Shown: piece by piece, positions 17,403 to 26,161 of the stretch
Layout of the letters: each line of letters starts with the position of its first letter
Position numbering within the stretch: the stretch's first letter is position 1
Source of the DNA: Cupriavidus sp. MP-37
Lineage (GTDB): Bacteria; Pseudomonadota; Gammaproteobacteria; Burkholderiales; Burkholderiaceae
Assembly (NCBI RefSeq): GCF_020618415.1
Contig: NZ_CP085344.1
Coordinates: 1,077,001-1,141,000 of the forward strand
Length of the DNA: 64,000 nucleotides
Direction of reading: 5' to 3'
Position numbers and translations under genes: made by a program
Notes under the pieces: generated by a model
Databases searched by the model: none
What the model was told of the DNA's origin: nothing
What the model saw: only the letters and a program-made list of their open reading frames with translations

Positions 17403-18491
17403 TTGAGCCTCAGCACTGAGCAGGTTACCGAAGCCCTGCGCACCGTCATCGACCCCAATACGGGCAAGGACCTGGTGTCCACCCGCTCGGCCAGGAACAT
17501 CCGCGTCGATGGCGGCGAGGTATCGCTGGAGGTGGAACTCGGCTACCCCGCGAAGAGCCAGTTCGATCCGATCCGCAAGCTGGTGGTGGCCGCGGTCCGG
17601 CAAGTGCCGGGCGTGACCAATGTCAGCGTGGCCGTGAGCATGAAGATCGTCGCCCACGCGGTGCAGCGCGGCGTCAAGCTGCTGCCGGGCGTGAAGAACG
17701 TGATCGCGGTGGCGTCGGGCAAGGGCGGGGTGGGCAAGTCGACCACGGCCGTGAACCTGGCGCTGGCGCTGGCTGCCGAGGGTGCGCGCGTGGGCATGCT
17801 CGACGCCGACATCTACGGCCCGAGCCTGCCGATGATGCTGGGCATCGACGGCCGCCCCGAATCCGCCGACGGCCAGACCATGGAGCCGCTCGAGGGCCAC
17901 GGCCTGCAGGCCAACTCGATCGGCTTCCTGATCGAGCAGGACAACCCGATGGTGTGGCGCGGCCCGATGGTCACCTCGGCGCTGGAGCAGCTGCTGCGCC
18001 AGACCAACTGGCACGACCTCGATTACCTGATCGTCGACATGCCGCCGGGCACCGGTGACGTGCAGCTGACGCTGTCGCAGAAGGTGCCGGTCACCGGCGC
18101 GGTGATCGTCACCACGCCGCAGGACATCGCGCTGCTCGACGCCAAGAAGGGCCTGAAGATGTTCGAGAAGGTGGGCATTCCCATCCTTGGCATCGTCGAG
18201 AACATGGCGGTCTATTGCTGCCCGAACTGCGGCCATGTCGAACATATCTTCGGCCACGGCGGCGGCGAGAAAATGTGCGCCGACTACGGCGTCGACCTGC
18301 TCGGCAGCCTGCCGCTGAACCTGCGCATCCGCGAGCAGGCCGACTCCGGCCGCCCCACCGTGGTGGCCGAGCCCGACAGCCCGGTGGCCGAGATGTACCG
18401 TGCCATCGCGCGCAAGGTGGCGATCAAGGTCGCCGACAAGGCGCGCGACATGACCAGCAAGTTCCCCAGCATCGTCGTGCAGAACACCTGA
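17403..18491 (+). CDS. apbC: Mrp/ApbC iron-sulfur carrier P-loop ATPase
   Basis: 362 residues from a TTG at 17403 that has GGAG six bases upstream and gives the usual N-terminus (M)SLSTEQVTEALRTVIDP; an in-frame ATG at 17367 would add 12 residues without a ribosome site. An N-terminal MIP18/DUF59-like domain (to about 85) is followed by the deviant Walker A loop SGKGGVGKST, the Walker B-type IVDMPPGTGDVQLTLSQ, and the C-terminal Cys pair in VYCCPNCGH that holds a bridging Fe-S cluster. It delivers Fe-S clusters to apo-proteins. Being next to an Fe-S-rich formate dehydrogenase locus is suggestive, but the mrp-metG neighbourhood is common anyway. Confidence 0.95.
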   Translation: MSLSTEQVTEALRTVIDPNTGKDLVSTRSARNIRVDGGEVSLEVELGYPAKSQFDPIRKLVVAAVRQVPGVTNVSVAVSMKIVAHAVQRGVKLLPGVKNVIAVASGKGGVGKSTTAVNLALALAAEGARVGMLDADIYGPSLPMMLGIDGRPESADGQTMEPLEGHGLQANSIGFLIEQDNPMVWRGPMVTSALEQLLRQTNWHDLDYLIVDMPPGTGDVQLTLSQKVPVTGAVIVTTPQDIALLDAKKGLKMFEKVGIPILGIVENMAVYCCPNCGHVEHIFGHGGGEKMCADYGVDLLGSLPLNLRIREQADSGRPTVVAEPDSPVAEMYRAIARKVAIKVADKARDMTSKFPSIVVQNT

Positions 18492-18508
18492 GCCCTCCCG
18501 CCTGCCGC

Positions 18509-19051
18509 ATGGACAGCCAGCCCGCCGCCAACCCGCCGCCGCCCGGCGCCCGTCCCGCCGTCACCATGGCCGTGGTGATGCGCAAGGTGGCGCTGGCCAA
18601 CCGCTGGCAGCCCTGGAAGTGGCAGCTGGATGCGGTGCTGCCCGACCTGGGCGAGTTCGGCACGCGGCCGGTATGCCTGGAGCACGATGCCCACGGCGCG
18701 CGCTGGCTGTACCCGGGCTACGAAGTGGAACTGTTCCGCGACCAGGGCGAAGGCTACTACCTGAACCTGACCTCGGCCACGCCATGCTGGTTCGTGCTGT
18801 GGCGCATGCCCGAGGAGGGCGGGAGCGAGGGCCAGGGCGACGAGGCGCATCCGGTGCCGGTCACCGTGGCGCTGTCATACAACGAGGCCGGCCGCTGGCT
18901 GGATGCCGGCGAGACCGTCGAGAACGTGCCGCTGGCGCCGGAGCAGCGCGACTGGCTGCAGGCCTACGTCAACGAACATTACCGGCCCGAGCCCAAGCAG
19001 CGGCGCCGGCCCGAATCCTTCAAGGCGCCGGACGAGCGCGCCCGCTACTGA
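18509..19051 (+). CDS. DUF3305 protein of formate dehydrogenase locus
   Basis: 180 residues from ATG 18509 (frame continues upstream inside mrp but only as a shadow). The N-terminus is Pro/Ala-rich, then VAVVMRKVALANRWQPWKW-like DUF3305 opening and a tryptophan-rich core (SATPCWFVLWRMPEE). Soluble, without signal peptide or metal motif. DUF3305 genes are found with formate dehydrogenase and DUF3306 genes in proteobacteria; their molecular function is unknown to me. It begins 17 bases after mrp and is followed 31 bases later by the DUF3306 gene. Confidence 0.8.
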   Translation: MDSQPAANPPPPGARPAVTMAVVMRKVALANRWQPWKWQLDAVLPDLGEFGTRPVCLEHDAHGARWLYPGYEVELFRDQGEGYYLNLTSATPCWFVLWRMPEEGGSEGQGDEAHPVPVTVALSYNEAGRWLDAGETVENVPLAPEQRDWLQAYVNEHYRPEPKQRRRPESFKAPDERARY

Positions 19052-19082
19052 TTTCTGACCCCACCGAGACACGGTCCTGCCC

Positions 19083-19718
19083 ATGAGCGAGTCGTCCTTC
19101 CTGTCGCGCTGGTCGCGCCGCAAGGCCGCGGTGCGCGAGGGCGTGGCCGTGCCGGCCGAGCCGCCGCCGGTGGTGGCCGCGACCGATGCCGTCCCAGCCA
19201 CCGTCGAAGGCGCTCGCGAGGCGCCGCAGGAGCCGCCGCCGACGCTGGCCGATGTCGCGGCGCTGCGGCCCGGTGACGAGATCGCCCGCTTCGTCGCGCG
19301 CGGCGTGGACGAATCGGTCAAGCGCGCCGCGCTGAAGACCTTGTTTGCCGACCCGCACTTCAATGTGATGGACGGGCTCGACATCTATATCGACGATTAC
19401 GGCAAGCCGGACCCGATCCCGCCCGAGATCCTGCGCCAGCTGCGCCAGGCGGAAACGCTGGGACTGTTCGAGCCGACTGACGAGGAACGCGCCGCGGCCG
19501 AAACCGCGGCCCGGCTGTCGGGGGCGGAACAGGTATCGTCTTCACCGCATGAAGCGCCGGAGGGCGAAGCAGCCGCCGTGCCGACGTCACAGGCCGATGC
19601 GCAGGCAGGCGCCGAAACGCCGCCGCCGCACGCCGGTCAAAGCGAACAACAAGCGAACCACAGGGCCAGCAAGACCCACCCGCAAGACCCGCCGCAGGAT
19701 CCGCATAATCGCGCGTAG
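19083..19718 (+). CDS. DUF3306 protein of formate dehydrogenase locus
   Basis: 211 residues starting MSESSFLSRWSRRKAAVREG, a typical DUF3306 opening. The central part (LADVAALRPGDEIARFVARG; LFADPHFNVMDGLDIYIDDY; ILRQLRQAETLGLF) is the conserved domain; both ends are low-complexity, with an Ala/Pro/Gln-rich tail ending HNRA. No signal peptide, membrane helix or cysteine cluster. It pairs with DUF3305 upstream of the poly-ferredoxin. Function unknown; a role in assembling or regulating the formate dehydrogenase is inferred from conserved company only. Confidence 0.8.
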   Translation: MSESSFLSRWSRRKAAVREGVAVPAEPPPVVAATDAVPATVEGAREAPQEPPPTLADVAALRPGDEIARFVARGVDESVKRAALKTLFADPHFNVMDGLDIYIDDYGKPDPIPPEILRQLRQAETLGLFEPTDEERAAAETAARLSGAEQVSSSPHEAPEGEAAAVPTSQADAQAGAETPPPHAGQSEQQANHRASKTHPQDPPQDPHNRA

Positions 19719-19818
19719 CCCCCGGCGGCAGCGCAGCCTACAATAGGCATCCCCATAATCCGCCGGCCCGCAGACCCCCGCCAAGAAGGGACGTCCGGAC
19801 CGGTCAGCCGCACTCGCC

Positions 19819-21984
19819 ATGCCGACGCTGATCTGCAATTGCAACGACACCATGCCGCTGGACGGGGCGGCATTGTCAGACGCAACCCGCGACGCCAGCC
19901 AGGGGCCGCTCAAGGTCCATCGGCTGCTGTGCCGGCGCGAAATCGGTGACTTCACCGCCGCGCTGGACGGCACCGAGGACGTGATCGTCGCCTGCACCCA
20001 GGAGCGCCAGCTGTTTACCGAGGTGGCCGCGCAAGCCGCGCAGGGCCGCGATGGCCGCCCGGTGGTGACCGCGCCGGTGCGCTTCGTCAATATCCGCGAG
20101 ACCGGCGGCTGGTCGCAGGGCGCCCGGCGCGACCCGCGGACCGCCAACGCCAAGATCGCCGCGCTGCTGGCCGTGGCCGCGCTGCCCGAACCCGAGCCGG
20201 TGCCGGTGGTGGACTACCGCAGCGACGGCGCGGTGCTGGTGCTGGGGCCGGCCGCGCGCGCGCTGCCGTGGGCCGAGCGGCTGGCGGCGATGCAGCTCGA
20301 AGTCACGGTGCTGCTGACCGGCGGCGACCCGCGCGACGGCACCGCCGCGCAGCCCGCGGCGCGCGCCTATCCGGTCCACAGCGGCCGGCTGGCCGCGCTG
20401 AGCGGCTGGCTCGGCGCCTTCGAGGCCAGTTGGGAGACCGGCGCGGGCCGCAGCAACCCGATCGACCTGGACCTGTGCACGCGCTGCAATGCCTGCATCG
20501 ATGCCTGTCCCGAAGGCGCGATCGACTTCAGCTACCAGATCGACCTGTCGCGCTGCCGCGCGCACCGCGATTGCGTGCGCGCCTGCGGCGCCGCCGCGGC
20601 GATCGACTTCGACCGCCCGCACGGCACCGGCGCGGGCCGCTTCGACCTGGTCTTCGACCTGTGCGACGCGCCCGCCTTCGCCATGCACCAGCCGCCGCAG
20701 GGCTACCTGCATGCCGGCGCCGACCCCGCCCGCCAGCAGGCCCAGGCGCTGCTGCTGGCCGGACTGGTGGGCGAGTTCGAGAAGCCCAGGTTCTTCCGCT
20801 ACAAAGAAAGCCTGTGCGCGCACGGCCGCAACCAGACTACCGGCTGCACCGCCTGCATCGATATCTGCTCGACCGAGGCCATCACCTCGCGCTGGCATGA
20901 CGGCAAGGGCCGCATCGAAGTCGCGCCCAACCTGTGCATGGGCTGCGGCGCCTGCACCACGGTCTGCCCCAGCGGCGCCATCAGCTATGGCTATCCCGGG
21001 CCGGAGACCACCGGCGCGCGGCTGCGCACGCTGCTGTCCGCCTACCGGCAGGCCGGCGCGCGCGATCCGGTGGTGCTGCTGCACGGCGAGGAATTTGGCA
21101 CGCCCGCGCTGCTGGCGTTGGGCCGCGCCGCCCGCGGCGGCAAGGCGCGGGGCGTGCCCGCGCCGGTCATGCCGCTGTCGCTGTTCCATCCGGCCTCGGT
21201 GGGGCTGGAGCTGTGGCTGGCCGCGCTGTGCTGGGGCGCCAGCCGCGTCGCCGTGCTGCTGACCGGCGACGAAGCCCCGCAATACCGCACTGCGCTGCTG
21301 GAGCAGATGGCGGTCGGGCGCGCGCTGCTGTCGGGGCTGGGCTATGACGGCGAGGCGCTGTCGCTGGTCGACGCCGCCGGCACCGAAGCGCTCGATGCCG
21401 GCCTGGCGGCGCTGCGCCCGGCGCGCCACGCGCTGCCGCCCGCGGCCTTCGGCCCGGTCGCGGCCAAGCGCGAGCTGCTCGACTTTGCGCTCGACCACCT
21501 GGTGCGCCATGCGCCGGCGCCGGCGCAGAGCGTGCCGCTGCCGGCGGGCGCTCCGATCGGCGCCATCGCCGTCGATACCGGCAAGTGCACCTTGTGCCTG
21601 GCCTGCGTCGGCGCGTGCCCGTCGCAGGCGCTGCGCGACAACCCCGAGCGCCCCGTGCTCAGCTTTATCGAGCGCAATTGCGTGCAGTGCGGGCTGTGCG
21701 AGAAGACCTGCCCCGAGGACGCCATTGCCCTGGTGCCGCGCCTGCTGGCCGGCGATGCGGCGCGCCGCCCGGTCACGCTCAACGAGACCCAGCCGTTCCA
21801 TTGCGTGCGCTGCGCCAAGCCGTTCGGCACGGCGCAGATGGTCGAGTCGATGCTGGTGCGCCTGGCCGGCCATCCGGCCTTTGCCGGCGCCGCGGCGGAG
21901 CGGCTCAGGATGTGCCCTGACTGCCGCGTGGTGGACATGATGGAACGCGACCCCGGCGCCATCACCGGCGCCACCCTGCGCTGA
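19819..21984 (+). CDS. Multi-cluster 4Fe-4S poly-ferredoxin protein of formate dehydrogenase locus
   Basis: 721 residues with at least five ferredoxin-type cysteine motifs: CTRCNACIDACPEG (from residue 220), a variant CRAHRDCVRACG, CTACIDICSTEA, CMGCGACTTVCPSG (373), CTLCLACVGACPSQ (590) and CVQCGLCEKTCPED (621), then CVRCAKPF and CPDC near the end. About 200 N-terminal residues carry CNCND at the start and a Rossmann-like ALVLGPAARALPWAERL segment; residues 400-580 are cluster-free. No signal peptide, so cytoplasmic. It could pass electrons or supply clusters or sulfur for formate dehydrogenase maturation. A TACAAT box at 19739-19744 may belong to its promoter. Exact role unknown. Confidence 0.85.
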   Translation: MPTLICNCNDTMPLDGAALSDATRDASQGPLKVHRLLCRREIGDFTAALDGTEDVIVACTQERQLFTEVAAQAAQGRDGRPVVTAPVRFVNIRETGGWSQGARRDPRTANAKIAALLAVAALPEPEPVPVVDYRSDGAVLVLGPAARALPWAERLAAMQLEVTVLLTGGDPRDGTAAQPAARAYPVHSGRLAALSGWLGAFEASWETGAGRSNPIDLDLCTRCNACIDACPEGAIDFSYQIDLSRCRAHRDCVRACGAAAAIDFDRPHGTGAGRFDLVFDLCDAPAFAMHQPPQGYLHAGADPARQQAQALLLAGLVGEFEKPRFFRYKESLCAHGRNQTTGCTACIDICSTEAITSRWHDGKGRIEVAPNLCMGCGACTTVCPSGAISYGYPGPETTGARLRTLLSAYRQAGARDPVVLLHGEEFGTPALLALGRAARGGKARGVPAPVMPLSLFHPASVGLELWLAALCWGASRVAVLLTGDEAPQYRTALLEQMAVGRALLSGLGYDGEALSLVDAAGTEALDAGLAALRPARHALPPAAFGPVAAKRELLDFALDHLVRHAPAPAQSVPLPAGAPIGAIAVDTGKCTLCLACVGACPSQALRDNPERPVLSFIERNCVQCGLCEKTCPEDAIALVPRLLAGDAARRPVTLNETQPFHCVRCAKPFGTAQMVESMLVRLAGHPAFAGAAAERLRMCPDCRVVDMMERDPGAITGATLR

Positions 21985-22023
21985 GAGCCGTCCCGGGCGA
22001 CCAGGAAAAAAATTCATCACGAC

Positions 22024-22662
22024 ATGACAGATTTCCAGCCGATCCAGCTCACCGCCGCACCGCCCGCCGACCCCGCGGACAGCGAAGACACCGCCCGCGC
22101 CGACCTCTACGGGCTGCTGGCGACGCTGTTCTACCGCGCGCCGGACGCCGCCTTGCTGCATCACATCGCCGCCAACCGCGCCGTCGGCGACGACGCGCAC
22201 ACCGTGCTGGGCAAGGCGTGGAACGCGTTGTGCGACGCAGCATCCGAAACCACCGCGGCCGAGGCCGAGGAGGAGTACCGGCAACTGTTCGTCGGCGTGG
22301 GCCGCCAGGACGTGTTCCTCTACGGCTCTTTCTATATGACGGGCTTCCTCAACGAGCGCCCGCTGGTGGCGCTGCGCGAAGACCTGGCCCGCTATGGCCT
22401 GGAGCGCCACGAAGGCGTCAGCGAGACCGAGGACCATATCGCCACGCTGTGCGAGGTGATGCGCTTCCTGGTGGCGGGCGACGACCTGTCGGTGTCCAAC
22501 CTGGGCGAGCAGCAGCGTTTCTATGCGAAGCATTTGCAGCCGTGGATCGAGCCCTTGTGCGAGGCGGTGGCGGCGCACCCGCAGGCGCGCTTCTATCGCA
22601 GCGTGGCCGGATTGCTGGGGACCTTCGCCAGCGTCGAGGCGGTGGCGCTCGAGATGAGCTGA
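22024..22662 (+). CDS. TorD/DmsD-family molybdoenzyme maturation chaperone
   Basis: 212 residues, all-helical in character, starting with an acidic linker and DLYGLLATLFYRAPD. The segments YRQLFVGVGRQDVFLYGSFY and ETEDHIATLCEVMRFLV fit the TorD/NarJ fold (the usual E(X)nPxDH region is degenerate). Such chaperones hold the TAT signal of a molybdoenzyme until cofactor insertion. It sits between the poly-ferredoxin and the TAT-tagged formate dehydrogenase genes, so FdhA is the likely client. Confidence 0.85.
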   Translation: MTDFQPIQLTAAPPADPADSEDTARADLYGLLATLFYRAPDAALLHHIAANRAVGDDAHTVLGKAWNALCDAASETTAAEAEEEYRQLFVGVGRQDVFLYGSFYMTGFLNERPLVALREDLARYGLERHEGVSETEDHIATLCEVMRFLVAGDDLSVSNLGEQQRFYAKHLQPWIEPLCEAVAAHPQARFYRSVAGLLGTFASVEAVALEMS

Positions 22663-22774
22663 GCGCGGGGGCTGATGCGGCGCAAGGCGCAGGTTTCCTA
22701 GCTCAAGTTGGAGCAGAAGGTAAGGAAAAACCCGTGCTTGTCATGGTCTTTCCTTTGAGTTGATTCTAGAATAT

Positions 22775-22791
22775 GCATAACAACGCATAAC
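22775..22791 (+). promoter_or_regulatory. Tandem GCATAAC repeats upstream of fdh structural genes
   Basis: GCATAAC occurs twice, at 22775-22781 and 22785-22791, one helical turn apart, in the only sizeable gap inside the fdh locus and 40 bases before the TAT-peptide gene. A weak TTGAGT (22755-22760) could be a -35. A direct-repeat regulator site is plausible; the regulator is unknown. Confidence 0.35.
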
Positions 22792-22830
22792 GGCACAACC
22801 ATCGGGCTTTGACAACCGAGGAGCCCCCAC

Positions 22831-23046
22831 ATGAGAGAAAAGCCAACCAGGGTCGCGCGCCGCACGTTTCTCGCGGGCGCCGGAGTTGTGGCCGCCGCCA
22901 CGGGTGCGGCAGCGCTGAGCGCGCGCGCACCCGCCATGCCGGGCCAGGCTGCAGCCCTGCCGGAATCCACCGATCCTCCGTCGGACAGCAAGGGTTACCG
23001 GGTCTCCGACCACATCCGCAAGTATTACCGGACCACGCTGGTGTAA
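22831..23046 (+). CDS. Small TAT-signal protein of formate dehydrogenase locus
   Basis: 71 residues: a twin-arginine signal (ARRTFLAGAGVVAAATGAAA) and a short tail ending SDHIRKYYRTTLV. It matches the formate-dehydrogenase-region TAT-target family of very small exported proteins that precede fdhA. After signal removal only about 40 residues remain, so it may be a small accessory subunit or assembly factor. It sits 73 bases before fdhA in the same direction. Confidence 0.85.
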   Translation: MREKPTRVARRTFLAGAGVVAAATGAAALSARAPAMPGQAAALPESTDPPSDSKGYRVSDHIRKYYRTTLV

Positions 23047-23119
23047 CTGCCACGGCGGCGTGGTCTGGCGCGCCGCCTGCAACCGGACGCTACCCAATCG
23101 TCCGTTTCTGAGGTGAGAC

Positions 23120-26100
23120 ATGATCTTGACCCGCAAACGCGCGGCGCAGGGCGCATCCGCCCGCCTCGCTGACGGCCTCGCCAGCCGGCCCGAATCCGCC
23201 TCCGGCCGGCTCTCGCAACGACTCGCGGCAAGCCTGGCGGGCGCCATGCCCACCATGGACCGCCGCGGCTTCCTCAAGCGCTCCGGCATCGGGGTCGGCG
23301 CCGGCCTCGCGGCCGGGCAGCTGACGCTGCTGCGCAAGGCCGACGCCGCCGACGACAAGAAGGCGGCCGCCGGCGACGGCAAGACCGGCATCGTGGTCCG
23401 GCGCACCGTGTGCGGCCACTGCTCGGTCGGCTGCGCGGTCGACGCGGTGGTGCAGAACGGCGTGTGGATCCGCCAGGAGCCGGTGTTCGATTCGCCCCTC
23501 AACATGGGCGCGCACTGTGCCAAGGGTGCCGCGCTGCGCGAGCACGGCCACGGCGAATACCGGCTCAAGTACCCGATGAAGCTGGTCAACGGCAAGTACC
23601 AGCGCATCGGCTGGGACCAGGCGCTCGACGAGATCACCGCGAAGATGAAGGAGATCCGCCAGCAGAGCGGCCCGGACTCGATGTTCTTCGTCGGCTCTTC
23701 CAAGCACAGCAACGAGCAGTCCTACCTGATGCGCAAGTGGGTGTCGTTCTTCGGCACCAACAACACCGACCACCAGGCGCGCATCTGCCACTCCACCACC
23801 GTGGCGGGCGTGGCCAACACCTGGGGCTATGGTGCGATGACGAACTCGTACAACGATATGCAGAACTCGAAGGCTGCGTTGTATATCGGTTCGAACGCGG
23901 CCGAGGCGCACCCGGTGTCGATGCTGCACCTGCTGCATGCCAAGGAGAACGGCTGCAAGGTGATCGTGGTCGATCCGCGCTTCACGCGCACCGCGGCCAA
24001 GGCGCACCACTATGTGCGGATCCGCTCCGGCACCGACATCCCGTTCCTGTTCGGGGTGCTGTACCACATCTTCAAGAACGGCTGGGAAGACCAGAAGTAC
24101 CTGAACGACCGTGTCTACGGCATGGACAAGATCAAGGAGGAGGTGCTGGCCAAGTGGACCCCCGACAAGGTCGAGGAGGTCACCGGCGTGCCCGAGGCGC
24201 AGGTCTACCTGGTGGCCGAGACCATGGCCAAGAACCGGCCCAGCACGCTGGTGTGGTGCATGGGCCAGACCCAGCACACCATCGGCAACGCGATGGTGCG
24301 CGCCTCGTGCATCGTGCAGCTGGCGCTGGGCAATATCGGCGTGTCGGGCGGCGGCGCCAACATCTTCCGCGGCCACGATAACGTGCAGGGCGCCACCGAC
24401 GTGGGGCCCAACCCCGATTCGCTGCCGGGCTACTACGGCCTGGCCACCGGCGCGTGGAAGCACTACGCGGCGGTCTGGGGCGTGGACTACGAATGGATCA
24501 AGAAGCAGTTCGTGTCGCAGGCGATGATGGAGAAGTCCGGCACCACGGTGTCGCGCTGGATCGATATCGTCACCGAGAAAAACGAGCTGATCGACCAGGA
24601 CAACAACGTGCGCGGCGTGTTCTTCTGGGGCCATGCCCCGAACTCGCAGACGCGCGGGCTGGAGATGAAGAAAGCCCTCGACAAGCTCGACCTGCTGGTG
24701 GTGGTGGACCCGTATCCGTCGGCGACCGCGGCGATGGCCAACATGCCGCCGGCCGAAGGCGACAAGGTCAACCCCAACCGCGCGGTATACCTGCTGCCCG
24801 CCGCCACGCAGTTCGAGACCTCGGGCTCGTGCACGGCTTCGAACCGCTCGCTGCAATGGCGCGAGAAGGTGATCGAGCCCTTGTTCGAGTCGATGCCCGA
24901 CCACACCATCATGCAGGCCTTCGCCGACAAGCTCGGCTTCGGCAAGGAGCTGTCGAAGAACTACAAGATGATCGAGGTCAAGCGGGCCGGCCGGACCTGG
25001 ATGGAGCCGGAGCCGGAATCGATCCTGCGCGAGATCAACGCCAGCAACTGGACCATCGGCTACACCGGCCAGTCGCCCGAAAGGCTGAAGGCGCACATGC
25101 GCAATATGCAGATGTTCGACGTCAAGACGCTGCGCTGCAAGTCGGGCAAGGACCCGGTCACCGGCTACGACCTGACCGGCGACTACTTCGGGCTGCCGTG
25201 GCCGTGCTATGGCACGCCGGAGCTGAAGCACCCGGGCTCGCCCAACCTGTACGACACCACCAAGCATGTGATGGACGGCGGCGGCAACTTCCGCGCCAAC
25301 TTCGGCGTGGAGCGCGATGGCGTCAACCTGCTGGCCGAGGACGGCTCGCACTCGCTGGGCGCGGAGATCACCACCGGCTATCCCGAGTTCGACCACGTGC
25401 TGCTGAAGAAGCTGGGCTGGTGGGACGACCTGACCGATGCCGAGAAGGCCAAGGCCGAGGGCAAGAACTGGAAGACCGACCTGTCCGGCGGCATCCAGCG
25501 CGTGGTGCTGAAGAACCATGGCTGCCATCCGTTCGGCAACGCCAAGGCGCGCGCGGTGGTGTGGAACTTCCCGGACCCGATCCCGCAGCACCGCGAGCCG
25601 CTGTACTCCACGCGTCCCGACATGGTCGCCAAGTATCCGACCCACGACGACAAGATGGCGTTCTGGCGGCTGCCGACGCTGTACAAGTCGGTGCAGCAGC
25701 GCAACCTCGAGAACAAGGTGGCCGAGAAGTTCCCGATCATCCTGACCTCCGGGCGGCTGGTCGAGTACGAGGGCGGTGGCGAGGAAACCCGTTCCAACCC
25801 GTGGCTGGCCGAACTGCAGCAGGAGAACTTCGTCGAGATCAACCCGCGCGCCGCGTCCGACCGCGGCATCCGCAACGGCGACTACTGCTGGGTCAAGACC
25901 CCGACCGGCGCCACGCTGAAGGTGCGCGCGCTGGTGACCGAGCGGGTCGGGCCCGATACCGCCTTCATCCCGTTCCACTTCTCGGGCTGGTGGCAGGGCA
26001 AGGACCTGAAGGACTACTACCCCGAAGGGGCGATGCCGGTGGTGCGTGGCGAAGCGGTCAACACCGCCACCACGTATGGCTATGACTCGGTGACGATGAT

Positions 26101-26146
26101 GCAGGAAACCAAGACCACCATTTGCCAGATCGAGCGGTTTGCCTAA
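23120..26146 (+). CDS. fdhA: Formate dehydrogenase catalytic (alpha) subunit, cysteine type, TAT-exported
   Basis: 1008 residues, a Mo/W-bis-MGD oxidoreductase oxidising formate at the periplasmic face. The twin-arginine motif DRRGFLKR is at residues 47-54, after an unusually long n-region. A [4Fe-4S] motif follows (Cys98, Cys101, Cys105, Cys133), and the active-site loop is HQARICHSTTVAGVANTWGYG with Cys223 where E. coli FdnG/FdoG have selenocysteine, so no SECIS or selenium is needed. The C-terminus holds the MGD-binding beta barrel. GAGGTGAG precedes the ATG. It forms a membrane complex with the FdhB and FdhC products downstream and needs FdhD and the TorD-like chaperone from the same locus. 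Confidence 0.95.
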   Translation: MILTRKRAAQGASARLADGLASRPESASGRLSQRLAASLAGAMPTMDRRGFLKRSGIGVGAGLAAGQLTLLRKADAADDKKAAAGDGKTGIVVRRTVCGHCSVGCAVDAVVQNGVWIRQEPVFDSPLNMGAHCAKGAALREHGHGEYRLKYPMKLVNGKYQRIGWDQALDEITAKMKEIRQQSGPDSMFFVGSSKHSNEQSYLMRKWVSFFGTNNTDHQARICHSTTVAGVANTWGYGAMTNSYNDMQNSKAALYIGSNAAEAHPVSMLHLLHAKENGCKVIVVDPRFTRTAAKAHHYVRIRSGTDIPFLFGVLYHIFKNGWEDQKYLNDRVYGMDKIKEEVLAKWTPDKVEEVTGVPEAQVYLVAETMAKNRPSTLVWCMGQTQHTIGNAMVRASCIVQLALGNIGVSGGGANIFRGHDNVQGATDVGPNPDSLPGYYGLATGAWKHYAAVWGVDYEWIKKQFVSQAMMEKSGTTVSRWIDIVTEKNELIDQDNNVRGVFFWGHAPNSQTRGLEMKKALDKLDLLVVVDPYPSATAAMANMPPAEGDKVNPNRAVYLLPAATQFETSGSCTASNRSLQWREKVIEPLFESMPDHTIMQAFADKLGFGKELSKNYKMIEVKRAGRTWMEPEPESILREINASNWTIGYTGQSPERLKAHMRNMQMFDVKTLRCKSGKDPVTGYDLTGDYFGLPWPCYGTPELKHPGSPNLYDTTKHVMDGGGNFRANFGVERDGVNLLAEDGSHSLGAEITTGYPEFDHVLLKKLGWWDDLTDAEKAKAEGKNWKTDLSGGIQRVVLKNHGCHPFGNAKARAVVWNFPDPIPQHREPLYSTRPDMVAKYPTHDDKMAFWRLPTLYKSVQQRNLENKVAEKFPIILTSGRLVEYEGGGEETRSNPWLAELQQENFVEINPRAASDRGIRNGDYCWVKTPTGATLKVRALVTERVGPDTAFIPFHFSGWWQGKDLKDYYPEGAMPVVRGEAVNTATTYGYDSVTMMQETKTTICQIERFA

Positions 26147-26161
26147 GCGCAGAGGAACACC

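Noticed and set aside
23786..23788. Possible selenocysteine codon at the formate dehydrogenase active site
   Set aside because: The codon is TGC for cysteine, not TGA, and the frame is uninterrupted.
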